Positions 42,426-51,662 of a stretch of 64,000 nucleotides of DNA are shown one piece after another. Each line of letters begins with the position of its first letter. Within the stretch, counting starts at the first letter, position 1. The translations under genes and the position numbers were made by a program. This stretch comes from SLHU01 sp009929975 (lineage in GTDB: Bacteria > Bacillota > Clostridia > Saccharofermentanales > UBA5734), in NCBI GenBank assembly GCA_040776905.1, contig JAXGZQ010000002.1, positions 496,001 to 560,000 on the forward strand, in the 5' to 3' direction. Below the pieces are notes generated by a model, which was not told the origin of the DNA, ran no database searches, and saw nothing but the letters and a program-made list of their open reading frames with translations.

Positions 42426-44195
42426 CTACAGCTGGCGCGTGGCCACTTCCTGCTGCAGCCTGGCGATCATATCAGCGATTACGACCGCTCCGAGATCACC
42501 GTCCCGCCGCGAACGGACCGCCACGGTTCCCGCTTCAATCTCCTGATCACCGATGATCAGCATATACTGCAGTTTCTCCATCTGCGCCTCGCGGATTTTT
42601 TTGCCGATTTTCTCATCCCTGCCATCGACTGAAACACGCAGTCCCGCCTGGCGAAGCTGTTGTGCCAGCTGGTTCGCCGCGTCAAGATGGCGTTCAGAGA
42701 TCGGCAGGATGCGGGCTTGCTCCGGCGCCATCCAGAGTGGCAGTGCTCCGGCATATTTCTCAATCAGAAGCGCCAGCGTGCGTTCATAACAGCCGATTGA
42801 TGTCCGATGGATGATGAACGGTGCTTGTTTTTCGCCGTTGCGATCGGTATAGGTCATGCCGAAACGGTCGGCCAGCTGGAAGTCGATCTGAACCGTAATG
42901 AGTGTATCTTCCTTGCCGAAGACATTACGGATCTGAATATCCAGCTTCGGACCGTAAAAAGCCGCCTCACCGTCTGCAACGGTATACTCCAGTTCCATAT
43001 GGTCAAGGATCCCCTGCATGGTACTCTGGGCCGCGTCCCATTGCGCCGGATCACCGATATACTTATCACGGTTCTGCGGATCCCAACGCGAGAAGCGGTA
43101 GCTGACATCGTCATGCAGGCCGATGGTCTCGAGCATGAAACGGGCCAGGTCGAGACTACCGCGGAATTCGCCTTCAAGCTGATCCGGCGTGCAGACAATA
43201 TGGCCCTCGGAAATCGTAAACTGGCGCAGGCGGATCAGGCCGTGCATCTCACCGGACGATTCATTGCGGAACAGGGTTGATGTCTCATTATAGCGGATCG
43301 GCAGATCGCGGTAGCTGCGGGTCTTCAACAGGTAAGCCTGGAACTGGAACGGACAGGTCATCGGCCGCAGGGCCAGAACGTCTTCGGTTTCCGCCTTGTC
43401 GGGATCTCCCATGATAAACATGCCATCCCGGTAATGCTGCCAGTGTCCGGATATCTTATATAGATCGGATTTGGCCATCAGCGGTGTCTTGGTCAGCAGA
43501 TAGCCGCGTTTCTCTTCCTCATCTTCAACAAAACGCTGCAGGATCTGCAGGACCCGGGCACCCTTCGGCAGCATGATCGGCAGACCCTGGCCGATGTATT
43601 CGGTGGTCGTGAAAAACCCGAGTTCGCGTCCGAGTTTGTTATGGTCGCGGCGGCGGGCTTCTTCCTGTTTTTCCAGCCAATCCTTCAGCTGTTCCTTATC
43701 GGGAAAGCTGATGCCATAAATCCGCTGCAGCATCTTATTCTTCTCACTGCCGCGCCAGTATGCCCCGGCCGACTGGGTCAGCTTGACCGCCTTGACCTGG
43801 CCGGTATGTTCAAGGTGAGGCCCGCTGCACAGGTCAGTGAAATCATCCTGGCGGTAAAATGAGATGACCGCGTCTGCCGGCAGATCATCAATCAACTCCA
43901 CTTTATAGGGCTCTTCACGCTCCATCATATAGCGCCGCGCGGCATCCCGATCCAGTTCAAAGCGCTCCAGCGGAATTTTCGCCTTGATAATTTTTTTCAT
44001 TTCCTTCTCAATGTCCTTCAGCTCGTCAGAACTGAACGGCTCATTGCGGTCAAAATCATAATAGAAGCCCTGTTCGATCGCCGGGCCGATCCCCAATTTG
44101 ACATCAGGGTATAACCGCTTAACCGCATGGGCCAGTATATGTGATGATGTGTGCCAGTAGCTCCGGCGCAGATCAGCATCAGAAAAATCAAACAT
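42426..44195 (-). CDS. thrS: Threonyl-tRNA synthetase lacking the TGS domain
   Basis: Charges tRNA-Thr. The 589-aa protein begins directly in the editing domain (HTSSHILAHAV metal-type motif near residue 15, CSGPHLEHTG near 120), followed by the class II core with motif 2 YNETSTLFRNE, the zinc site (Cys in ALRPMTCPFQFQ, later His residues), motif 3 GCYERTLALLIEKYAG and the C-terminal anticodon-binding domain (VSVDGRDEKIGKKIREAQ). The usual 60-residue N-terminal TGS domain is absent. GAGGAGG precedes the ATG. It has its own promoter and no T-box in the 105-base upstream gap. Confidence 0.95.
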   Translation of the reverse strand: MFDFSDADLRRSYWHTSSHILAHAVKRLYPDVKLGIGPAIEQGFYYDFDRNEPFSSDELKDIEKEMKKIIKAKIPLERFELDRDAARRYMMEREEPYKVELIDDLPADAVISFYRQDDFTDLCSGPHLEHTGQVKAVKLTQSAGAYWRGSEKNKMLQRIYGISFPDKEQLKDWLEKQEEARRRDHNKLGRELGFFTTTEYIGQGLPIMLPKGARVLQILQRFVEDEEEKRGYLLTKTPLMAKSDLYKISGHWQHYRDGMFIMGDPDKAETEDVLALRPMTCPFQFQAYLLKTRSYRDLPIRYNETSTLFRNESSGEMHGLIRLRQFTISEGHIVCTPDQLEGEFRGSLDLARFMLETIGLHDDVSYRFSRWDPQNRDKYIGDPAQWDAAQSTMQGILDHMELEYTVADGEAAFYGPKLDIQIRNVFGKEDTLITVQIDFQLADRFGMTYTDRNGEKQAPFIIHRTSIGCYERTLALLIEKYAGALPLWMAPEQARILPISERHLDAANQLAQQLRQAGLRVSVDGRDEKIGKKIREAQMEKLQYMLIIGDQEIEAGTVAVRSRRDGDLGAVVIADMIARLQQEVATRQL

Positions 44196-44235
44196 GCGTG
44201 CCTCCTCGCTGTGCGTTCACAGATAATCTTAACCC

Positions 44236-44264
44236 ATCATAATCCATTCGAAGCCGCCTGTAAA
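44236..44264 (-). promoter_or_regulatory. Promoter of thrS
   Basis: Reverse-strand TTTACA (44259-44264), a 17-base spacer and TATGAT (44236-44241). The leader is about 35 bases, so no T-box can fit. Confidence 0.65.
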
Positions 44265-44300
44265 TCCGAAGACGGCTTGTTATGAGGAAGATTCAGCTGT

Positions 44301-44975
44301 TTACCCTGCCGAATTGACATAAATGTAATCTTCCAGCGCGGCAAAGCGGCTCTCCTTGATTCCAGGGACAAGCATGAGATCCTCACAACAGGAAAAAACG
44401 CCATGTTCCTCACGATAGTCGACAATCGCCCTGGCCGTGACAGGCCCGATGCCCGGCAGCTGTTCAAACTCCGCTTGATTGGCCGTGTTCAAGTCGAGCA
44501 GCGGCGCCCGGTCCTGATCGTTCTGCGGAACGGTCGGCAGCAGACCGGGATGATTCAGTGCCTCTTCACGGGTTGGGATGTAGATCTGCTGGTTGACATC
44601 GAGGCGCAGAGCCAGATTGATCTGTTCTGACGCTGCGTCTTCACTCAGACCGCCGGCCTGGTCCAGCAATTCGAACAGATACGATCCGACCGGGATGTGA
44701 TAGATGCCGGGCTGACAGACCGCGCCGACCAGATGGATCGGGATCATCCGCTTTTCATCGGCATCGACGCCAGAATCAGAGGGCTGGCTCAGCGGCTGAG
44801 ACGCTCCGCTGACGTGAGCGGACTCAACCTGGCCAGAGGGATCCGGCTGAGTCTGGACAATCTGCCATTCGTGCGCGTCAACCAACGAATCAATCAATAG
44901 ACTGAGCATCACAAGTACACAGATGATGCTGCCGCCGATCAGCGGCAGCTTGTTGTTCCTGAGTTGGATTTTCAC
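44301..44975 (-). CDS. comEA: ComEA-like helix-hairpin-helix DNA-binding protein
   Basis: Membrane-anchored DNA-binding protein of the natural-transformation machinery. From the GTG at 44975 it has 224 residues: one membrane helix (about 9-28), a Ser/Pro-rich spacer, an SLBB domain (IPIHLVGAVCQPGIYHIPVGSY, residues 80-145, broken here into its strands) and two C-terminal helix-hairpin-helix motifs (LNTANQAEFEQLPGIGPVTA and LMLVPGIKESRFAAL). A TTG at 45014 would add 13 residues; the AAGGAGGG lies between the two, so the start is uncertain. No other competence gene is in the window. Confidence 0.88.
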   Translation of the reverse strand: MKIQLRNNKLPLIGGSIICVLVMLSLLIDSLVDAHEWQIVQTQPDPSGQVESAHVSGASQPLSQPSDSGVDADEKRMIPIHLVGAVCQPGIYHIPVGSYLFELLDQAGGLSEDAASEQINLALRLDVNQQIYIPTREEALNHPGLLPTVPQNDQDRAPLLDLNTANQAEFEQLPGIGPVTARAIVDYREEHGVFSCCEDLMLVPGIKESRFAALEDYIYVNSAG

Positions 44976-45023
44976 AAACCGGCAGCACCCTCCTTCTCCC
45001 AGTTTCTGCCACAATCCTAACAG

Positions 45024-45046
45024 AAAAGGACCGCCTCAGCGGTCCT
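45024..45046 (-). terminator. Terminator after rsfS
   Basis: AGGACCGC (45027-45034) pairs with GCGGTCCT (45039-45046) over a 4-base loop; the reverse strand continues TTTTCTGTT. It separates rsfS from comEA. Confidence 0.7.
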
Positions 45047-45079
45047 CCTGTTCGACATATTCCGACAATTGCGGCCAGA

Positions 45080-45415
45080 TCACGCGTGGCGCTGACCCTG
45101 CCACAGTTTTTCCAGACTGTAAAACTGCCGTTCTTCCATATGGAGAATATGAACAATGATGTCACCGTAATCAAGTAGAATCCAGCGGCCTGATGAATAG
45201 CCTTCAACATGATCCGGCAGTCGTCCGGATTGTTCCCTGATGCCGGTTTCCACCGCATCCGCCAGCGTCTTGTTATGCGTTACCGATGTGCCTGAAGCAA
45301 TGATGAACCAGTCCGCGAGAATGGTCTTTCCTTCAAGGCCGATCGTCTCAATCTGTATGGCTTTCTTATCCTCAAGCGAGGATTTGATGGTCTGCAGAGT
45401 TTGTTCTGTGGTCAA
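45080..45415 (-). CDS. rsfS: Ribosome silencing factor RsfS
   Basis: Binds ribosomal protein L14 and blocks subunit joining when nutrients are low. The 111-aa protein has the family core ADWFIIASGTSVTHNKTLAD and the C-terminal WILLDYGDIIVHILHMEERQFY, of normal length. It starts at a TTG (45415) with GGAGG upstream. It lies 68 bases downstream of the nadD-yqeK fusion, the usual nadD-yqeK-rsfS order. Confidence 0.94.
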   Translation of the reverse strand: MTTEQTLQTIKSSLEDKKAIQIETIGLEGKTILADWFIIASGTSVTHNKTLADAVETGIREQSGRLPDHVEGYSSGRWILLDYGDIIVHILHMEERQFYSLEKLWQGQRHA

Positions 45416-45483
45416 TGAACCGCCTCCTTCAGTGGTATTCGGCCCTCCGGCCTGTCTGATTTGGTTGTCCTGATTATAACATG

Positions 45484-46671
45484 TCAGGCCTCTGATGTGT
45501 ACAGAAGGGCTTTGCTATATGGATGCAGCGGCTGTCCATCACGCTTGAGGGCGGCTTCAATCTCCTGCAGACACAGGTGCATCGCCGCTGGGAGATCAAC
45601 TTCGGCCATCCGGCGCAGCGGTTCCAGATCGTCAAAGGGTCTGGAAGGTTCAATCTTATCCGCGAGATAGATGATCTGGTCCAGCGGGGACATCCGGGGA
45701 CAGCCTGTCGTATGGCAGAGTATCGCCTTGAGAACCTGCGGATCCTCGATGCCGAACTGTTCGCGGGCCAGCACGCTGCCGGCGGGCGCATGCATCAGGT
45801 CTTCGGTCAGGAGATTCGGATCTCCGGCCCTGGCTGCCAATTCAGCCTGCCGGCGGGGCTGAAGACATTTCGCACTGTCATGCAGCAGCCCTGCGGTCAG
45901 CGTCTGCCGTTCATCAAGGCCATGGCAGCGGGCAAGGTGCAGGGCGTATAACGCGACATTCAGGGAATGGAGCAGACGGCTGCGGCTGAGCAGCGGAATC
46001 AACTGCTGTTCGATGTCGAGCATCATCTGCCAGACATCACCCGGTACATCCATCCATTCAGATTCATAACGATACAGGCCGTGTTTTTCTATCAAAGCAG
46101 CAACAGCCTTCGGAACATTCGCTTTCCAGGGCCGGCCGGAACTGATCGCCTGTCGGATCTCGCTGCTGGACAAGTCGATCTGAGGGCAGTCAAAAAACTC
46201 GATCCGCGCGCCGTAACGCTGTCGGAACATCGCCGCCAGCCGTTCGGCCTCCACCGCGTCATAGCCGCCACGGCGGGCCAACAGCATTGGACATTCATTG
46301 AGAATTTCCTCGGGATGATACCAGTGTTCAAGATCAAGCAGGATATCAGAACCGTAAACCAGGACGAGCTCACTTGAATCAGGCAGATAAGGCCGCAGCC
46401 GGCGAATGGTATCAATCGTGTAGGAACGCCGTTTCTGTGAGATTTCCAGATTCGAGACGGTAATTCCGTCCAGACCGGAGAAAGCCTTCTCGGTCATCGC
46501 CAGACGGTAGGAGGCCGGAAGCACCCGCTGCTGTTCTTTGTGCGGCGGACGACCGGCCGGCATGACAATGACACGATCAAGGCGGTCACTGTCCAGCGCT
46601 GCTTTAATCAGAGCCGTATGGCCGCGGTGAATTGGATCAAAGGTTCCGCCGACAAGTCCTGTCCTGATCAT
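45484..46671 (-). CDS. nadD: NadD nicotinate-nucleotide adenylyltransferase fused to YqeK HD hydrolase
   Basis: A 395-aa fusion of two enzymes that are separate genes in Bacillus. Residues 1-200 are NadD (GGTFDPIHRGH nucleotide-binding motif, late SSSEIRQAISSG), which makes nicotinic acid adenine dinucleotide. Residues about 205-395 are an HD-domain phosphohydrolase of the YqeK type (LLHSLNVALYALHLA, AGLLHDSAKCL, late IIYLADKIEPSR), a family reported to cleave diadenosine tetraphosphate. No stop or frameshift separates them. It overlaps purD by four bases at its start and is followed by rsfS. Confidence 0.92.
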   Translation of the reverse strand: MIRTGLVGGTFDPIHRGHTALIKAALDSDRLDRVIVMPAGRPPHKEQQRVLPASYRLAMTEKAFSGLDGITVSNLEISQKRRSYTIDTIRRLRPYLPDSSELVLVYGSDILLDLEHWYHPEEILNECPMLLARRGGYDAVEAERLAAMFRQRYGARIEFFDCPQIDLSSSEIRQAISSGRPWKANVPKAVAALIEKHGLYRYESEWMDVPGDVWQMMLDIEQQLIPLLSRSRLLHSLNVALYALHLARCHGLDERQTLTAGLLHDSAKCLQPRRQAELAARAGDPNLLTEDLMHAPAGSVLAREQFGIEDPQVLKAILCHTTGCPRMSPLDQIIYLADKIEPSRPFDDLEPLRRMAEVDLPAAMHLCLQEIEAALKRDGQPLHPYSKALLYTSEA

Positions 46672-47921
46672 GTTTGGCCGATATCCTTCCGCATTTGCAT
46701 ACCAGTGAAACGAATCGACTCCATCCCCTGATACGCTTTATTGATGGCTTCTTCCAGAGTCTCCGCGACCGCCGTCAGAGCGAGTACGCGTCCACCCGCG
46801 GTCACCAGCGCACCATCTTGGCGCGCGGTCCCTGCATGAAAAATCAGACCATGGACCGCAGCATCTGTCAAGCCTGTAATCGGATATCCCTTCTCATAGG
46901 CCACGGGATACCCTCCCGAAGCCGCCACCACACAGCATGATGCCTGGTCAGACCACTCGATCTCCATCTGATCGAGCCGTTCATCAATGACCGCCTCGAA
47001 AATTTCCAGCAGATCCGTTTTGAGCAATGGCAGAACCGCCTGCGCTTCCGGATCACCGAAACGGGCGTTGTACTCAATGACACGCGGCCCGTCTTCTGTC
47101 AGCATCAATCCGAAGTAGATAACGCCCTTGAACGGGCAGCCCATGGCCCGCAGCGCGTCAATCGTCGGCTGAAAAACCGTTTGCTGCAAATCTTTCCACT
47201 GCATCGCACTCAACTCAGCCCCGGGCGAAACGGCACCCATCCCGCCGGTATTCGGACCAAGATCATGGTCAAAGGCGCGTTTGTGATCACGCGAAGAGCG
47301 CATCGGCCGGATGGTTTTTCCATCGGTGAACGCGAGAACGGTCAATTCCGGACCGCTGAGACAGGTTTCGAGAATGATCGTATGTCCGGCTTTGCCGAAA
47401 CGGTCATGCTCCATCATGTCCGTGACAGCCGCGACCGCTTCAGACCGTGTCCGGGCGATGATCACACCCTTGCCGAGCGCCAGGCCGTCAGCCTTGACCA
47501 CAACCGGAAGGTCGACCATATCAATCGCGGCCAGAGCGTCAGACAGCGTTGTCACCACCTGGTAGTCAGCGGTCGGTATACCTGCCTGACGCATCAGCGA
47601 CTTGGAGAACGCTTTGCTCGATTCGATCCGGGCGGCAGCAGCTGTCGGGCCGAACGCAGGGATCCCGACGGCTTCAAGCCGGTCAACCAGCCCGAGTGCC
47701 AGTGGATCATCCGGCGCGACCACCACCAGGTCGATGCGTTTTTCCTGTGCGAAACGGATCAGGCCATCAAAGTCTGTCGCGGCCAGAGGGACACACTCCC
47801 CCAACTCCGCGATGCCGGCATTGCCGGGCGCGGCGTAAATCCGACTGACCCGCGGGCTCTGGCTCAATTTCCAGGCGATCGCGTGTTCCCGGCCACCGCC
47901 GCCGACGATCAATAATTTCAT
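46668..47921 (-). CDS. purD: Phosphoribosylamine-glycine ligase
   Basis: Second step of purine synthesis, ligating glycine to phosphoribosylamine with ATP. The 417-aa ATP-grasp protein has VGGGGREHAIAWKLSQSP at the N-terminus, VVKADGLALGKGVIIA (ATP loop), PNTGGMGAVSP and the metal-binding EYNARFGDPEAQAVLP. Last pur gene of the purEFNHD operon, 24 bases after purH and overlapping nadD-yqeK by four bases, so NAD synthesis may be co-transcribed with purines. Confidence 0.96.
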   Translation of the reverse strand: MKLLIVGGGGREHAIAWKLSQSPRVSRIYAAPGNAGIAELGECVPLAATDFDGLIRFAQEKRIDLVVVAPDDPLALGLVDRLEAVGIPAFGPTAAAARIESSKAFSKSLMRQAGIPTADYQVVTTLSDALAAIDMVDLPVVVKADGLALGKGVIIARTRSEAVAAVTDMMEHDRFGKAGHTIILETCLSGPELTVLAFTDGKTIRPMRSSRDHKRAFDHDLGPNTGGMGAVSPGAELSAMQWKDLQQTVFQPTIDALRAMGCPFKGVIYFGLMLTEDGPRVIEYNARFGDPEAQAVLPLLKTDLLEIFEAVIDERLDQMEIEWSDQASCCVVAASGGYPVAYEKGYPITGLTDAAVHGLIFHAGTARQDGALVTAGGRVLALTAVAETLEEAINKAYQGMESIRFTGMQMRKDIGQT

Positions 47922-47945
47922 ATCTACCTCGTCTTATCTGAATGG

Positions 47946-49490
47946 TCAGTGCCGGAAATGACGCAGTCCGGTCATCATCATCGGAATCCCATGAGTATTG
48001 CAGGCGTCAATTGATTCCTGATCCCTGATCGATCCTCCTGGTTGGATAATCGCGCTGATACCGGCAGCCGCGGCCGCTTCAACACAGTCGGGAAACGGGA
48101 AAAACGCGTCTGATGCCATCACAGCACCCTGCGACTTATCGGCCGCGTTTTTGATCGCGATCTCAACCGAAGTGATCCGGTTGGGTTGTCCGGGACCGAT
48201 ACCGACAGTCTGCCGGTCACGCACGAGCACGATCGCGTTTGATTTTGTATGTTTGACTACTTTCATCGCGAAAACCAGATCATCATTCAATTCAGGCGGC
48301 GGCGCTTTCTCCGTCGCGATGGTCACGGTATCGGCGTTGACGACGCACTGGTCCTCATCCTGAACGAGCAGTCCGCCGCTGATCGGTTTAAGCATCGGGC
48401 GGCCGGCAGCCGGCGGCTGCGCACAGCCCGGAAGATGAAGAATTCTCAGGTTTTTTCTGGTCTGCAGTTCGGCCAGCCCCTCCTCAGTAAAATCGGGTGC
48501 GACCAGTACTTCAAGAAATACGCCTTTTGTTGCTTTGGCGACTGCCAGGTCGACCGTTCGGTTACAGGCCAGAATGCCACCAAAGATTGAGACGGAATCC
48601 GCTTCATAGGCCTTATGCCAGGCCGTCAGCAAATCATCAGCGCTTCCGACACCGCATGGGTTGGCATGCTTGACGGCCACAACAGTCGGTTCACTGAATT
48701 CTTTCAGCAGGCTGATGGCCGCGTCTGTATCGGCCAGGTTATTGTAGGACAGTTCCTTTCCGCCCAGCTGCCGGGCCTGCGGCAGGGTTCCGAACTCCGG
48801 CAGGGCGTTCTGGTAGTAGGTCGCTTTTTGATGTGGGTTCTCACCGTAGCGCAGCGGGCTGATCAGGTCATACGTCAGGGTCAGTTTGGCCGGGCTGTGC
48901 TCCTGCGGCAGCTTCGCGGCCAGATAACCGGCGATCAGCGCGTCATAAGCCGCGGTATGTTCAAAGACCTTGCAGGCCAGTTCAAATCGCAAGGATTCCG
49001 TGGTCTGGCCATTCTCACGCAGCTGGCTGAGCACCGGCTCATAATCAGCCGGGTCCGTCATCACCGTGACATCGCGGTAATTTTTCGCGGCAGCTCTCAG
49101 CATGCCGGGCCCGCCGATATCGATATTCTCAATGCAATCCGCCAGAGTGGCGTCCGGTTTCTGAACGGTTTCGCGAAATGGATACAGGTTGATGACAACC
49201 AGGTCAATCGGCGTTATTTCCAATTCCCTGAGTGTCTGCATATGATCCGGATGATCGCGCATCGCCAGTATGCCGCCATGGATTCTCGGATGCAGTGTTT
49301 TCACCCTGCCGTCAAGGCATTCCGGATATCCGGTCACCTGATCGATCGGAATCACCGGAATTCCGGCTTCGTTCAGCTGCCTTGCCGTTCCGCCGGTTGA
49401 AACAATCTCGATGCCGAGATCCGAGAGATCCCGGGCCAGCGGTACAATGCCTGTTTTGTCGGAAACACTGATAATCGCACGTTTGATCAT
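47946..49490 (-). CDS. purH: Bifunctional AICAR transformylase / IMP cyclohydrolase
   Basis: Final two steps of IMP synthesis. The 514-aa protein has the N-terminal cyclohydrolase domain (AIISVSDKTGIVPLARDLS, STGGTARQL, GRVKTLHPRIHGGILA) and the C-terminal transformylase domain with the catalytic KHANPCGVG and the closing FFPFPDCVEAAAAAGISAI. Full length for the family. It overlaps purN by four bases. Confidence 0.97.
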   Translation of the reverse strand: MIKRAIISVSDKTGIVPLARDLSDLGIEIVSTGGTARQLNEAGIPVIPIDQVTGYPECLDGRVKTLHPRIHGGILAMRDHPDHMQTLRELEITPIDLVVINLYPFRETVQKPDATLADCIENIDIGGPGMLRAAAKNYRDVTVMTDPADYEPVLSQLRENGQTTESLRFELACKVFEHTAAYDALIAGYLAAKLPQEHSPAKLTLTYDLISPLRYGENPHQKATYYQNALPEFGTLPQARQLGGKELSYNNLADTDAAISLLKEFSEPTVVAVKHANPCGVGSADDLLTAWHKAYEADSVSIFGGILACNRTVDLAVAKATKGVFLEVLVAPDFTEEGLAELQTRKNLRILHLPGCAQPPAAGRPMLKPISGGLLVQDEDQCVVNADTVTIATEKAPPPELNDDLVFAMKVVKHTKSNAIVLVRDRQTVGIGPGQPNRITSVEIAIKNAADKSQGAVMASDAFFPFPDCVEAAAAAGISAIIQPGGSIRDQESIDACNTHGIPMMMTGLRHFRH

Positions 49491-50122
49491 GATAGGTCCT
49501 CCTCTTCACGGGCTGTCGTCCCGTCTGTCTGTACTTTCCCGGCCGCGAATAGCGCGATCGCCTGTGGCAGCAGAATTTGTTCACACTCCTGCATGACCCG
49601 CAGTTGAAGGGATCGCGCGGTGTCATCCGGACGGACATCAATCGCCTTCTGCAGCAGAATCGGTCCATGGTCATATCGCTCATCGACCAGATGAACCGTC
49701 GCGCCGCTGACCTTGACACCGCTGGCGATGACCGCCTCATGCACTCGAATCCCGTAAAACCCCTTCCCGCAGAACGAGGGGATGAGTGCCGGATGAACAT
49801 TGATGATCCGGCCGCGATACGCAGCGACAACTTCCGGCCCGAGCAGACTGAGAAAACCGGCCAGCACGACCAGATCCGGCTGCCAGGCGGCCAGGGCCGT
49901 CAGCATCGCCTGATCATAATTTGAGGGATCACTGTAGTCGGACCGCTGGATCACCAGACAGGACAGGCCGGCACGATTCGCCCGCTCACAGGCTCCGATT
50001 CCCGGTCGTGAAGCGATCACACCACTGATCACGACATCCCTCAGCTGTCCGTCCGCGATACGGTCGATGATGGCCTGCAGATTGGTCCCGCCGCCGGAGA
50101 CCAGTACCGCCAGTTTAAACAT
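49487..50122 (-). CDS. purN: Phosphoribosylglycinamide formyltransferase
   Basis: Transfers formyl from 10-formyltetrahydrofolate to GAR in purine synthesis. The 211-aa protein starts KLAVLVSGGGTNLQAIID and carries the catalytic Asn-His-Asp set in INVHPALIPSF and HLVDERYDHGP. The ATG at 50122 is supported by the family start; it overlaps the end of purF by eight bases and purH by four. Confidence 0.95.
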   Translation of the reverse strand: MFKLAVLVSGGGTNLQAIIDRIADGQLRDVVISGVIASRPGIGACERANRAGLSCLVIQRSDYSDPSNYDQAMLTALAAWQPDLVVLAGFLSLLGPEVVAAYRGRIINVHPALIPSFCGKGFYGIRVHEAVIASGVKVSGATVHLVDERYDHGPILLQKAIDVRPDDTARSLQLRVMQECEQILLPQAIALFAAGKVQTDGTTAREEEDLS

Positions 50123-51662
50123 GATCAGGCTCCTTGGACTGCTGCCGGTCCGGTGCTGTTCCGTTGTCCTCATGGAGCGTCACACGCAGGACGTCAGCCG
50201 CACGATGAGCCGGCAGGCCGGCTGGAAACTCCCCGTCAAAACAACTGGCGCAATGCCCGCAGTGAATGCCATGTGTTGACTGTTTCAGCCCGTTCAGGCT
50301 GAGAAAACCAAGGCTGTCGGCACCAATCATCTCGCAGATTTCCGCCTGGCTCATGCTGGCCGCGGACAGCTCATCCTGCGATGGTGTATCAACACCGTAA
50401 AAGCAGGGGTAGATAACCGGTGGTGAAGCGACCCGCATATGGACTTCAAGCGCGCCGGCCCGCCTGAGTAGATTGACGATATGGCGCGTGGTGGTGCCGC
50501 GGACGATCGAATCATCAACCATGACGACCCGTTTTCCAGCAACCGAATGGCGCAAAGCGGCAAACTTCATGGAGACGGCCATCTCACGCTGCAGCTGACT
50601 GGGCTGGATAAAAGTTCGTCCGACATAGCGGTTCTTGAGCAGACCCTGGCCATAGGCAATCCCGCTTGCCCTGGCATAACCCATCGACGCGGTCATACCA
50701 CTGTCCGGCGCACCGATGACCAGATCAGCCTGGCAGGGCTGTTCCAGAGCCAGCTGCTGGCCGGCATTGAAGCGGGCCTCATGGACATTGGCTCCGTCAA
50801 TCGTGCTGTCCGGACGCGCGAAATAAACAAATTCGAACAAACAGAGCCGGCCTGAAGAAGCGGCCGGCGGGTCGATGTCCTTCTGCAGGATCGATGACGA
50901 TGACAGGCCGGATGCCGATAAGACGATCATCTCACCTGGCAAGACATCCCGGATGAAAGTGCCGCCGATCGAATCGATCGCACAGCTTTCTGAGGCCAGA
51001 ACATAGGAACCGTCAACCTGGCCGATGCAAAGCGGCCGGATGCCAAGCGGATCCCGGGCACCGACGATTTTCCCGGGCGTCATCAGGACATAGGCATAAG
51101 CACCTTCCAGCTCCGCGGTCATCATCCGGATCGCGTCTTCGATGCAGTCGGTCATGATCCGGTTTCTGGCCAGAAGGGACAACATGACCTCCGCATCGGA
51201 ACTGGTCTGGAAAATCGCGCCGTTCTCCTGCAGCCGGGAACGCAGCTGGGGACTGTTGATGATGCTGCCGTTGATGGCGATTGCCATCTGGCCGGCCCGG
51301 TATTTGATCAGCATCGGCTGCGAACCGTCGCTGCCGGCATCATCCTGTGAAGGATAGCGGACATGCCCGATCGCGGCATGCCCTTTCATCAGATTCAAGG
51401 TAACATCATTGAAGACTTCAACCACCAGTCCCTGGTTGCGATGCGAGAAAATCGTGCCCTGCTGGTTGATCGCGATTCCAGCACTCTCCTGGCCGCGGTG
51501 CTGCAAAGCGAATAAACCAAGATAAGCCTGGCGGGCAGCGTCCTGCCGCTCGTTCTCCGGATCATAGATCGCGAAGACACCACATTCATCATGAATATCG
51601 CGTCCGTCACCGATGGCAGAACTTCCGGCTGCCGGCTGTACCGGCCGCATGGAGCGCGTCAT
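50115..51662 (-). CDS. purF: Amidophosphoribosyltransferase
   Basis: First committed step of purine synthesis, forming phosphoribosylamine from PRPP and glutamine. The 515-aa protein has a 26-residue leader that should be removed to expose the N-terminal nucleophile C27 (in HDECGVFAIYD), the glutaminase domain, and the PRPP loop VVMVDDSIVRGTTTRHIV. Cysteines in RLCLFEFVYFARP, YPCFYGVD and HCGHCASCFDG match the 4Fe-4S ligand positions of the Bacillus-type enzyme, which senses oxygen. It overlaps purE by four bases. Confidence 0.96.
   Translation of the reverse strand: MTRSMRPVQPAAGSSAIGDGRDIHDECGVFAIYDPENERQDAARQAYLGLFALQHRGQESAGIAINQQGTIFSHRNQGLVVEVFNDVTLNLMKGHAAIGHVRYPSQDDAGSDGSQPMLIKYRAGQMAIAINGSIINSPQLRSRLQENGAIFQTSSDAEVMLSLLARNRIMTDCIEDAIRMMTAELEGAYAYVLMTPGKIVGARDPLGIRPLCIGQVDGSYVLASESCAIDSIGGTFIRDVLPGEMIVLSASGLSSSSILQKDIDPPAASSGRLCLFEFVYFARPDSTIDGANVHEARFNAGQQLALEQPCQADLVIGAPDSGMTASMGYARASGIAYGQGLLKNRYVGRTFIQPSQLQREMAVSMKFAALRHSVAGKRVVMVDDSIVRGTTTRHIVNLLRRAGALEVHMRVASPPVIYPCFYGVDTPSQDELSAASMSQAEICEMIGADSLGFLSLNGLKQSTHGIHCGHCASCFDGEFPAGLPAHRAADVLRVTLHEDNGTAPDRQQSKEPDHV

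Noticed and set aside
44250..44275. An AAGCCG/CGGCTT hairpin after comEA as terminator
   Set aside because: There is no T-run after the stem on the reverse strand; it overlaps the thrS promoter instead.
44196..44300. A T-box leader before thrS
   Set aside because: Only 105 bases are available, the promoter is inside them, and no T-box sequence or specifier loop is seen.
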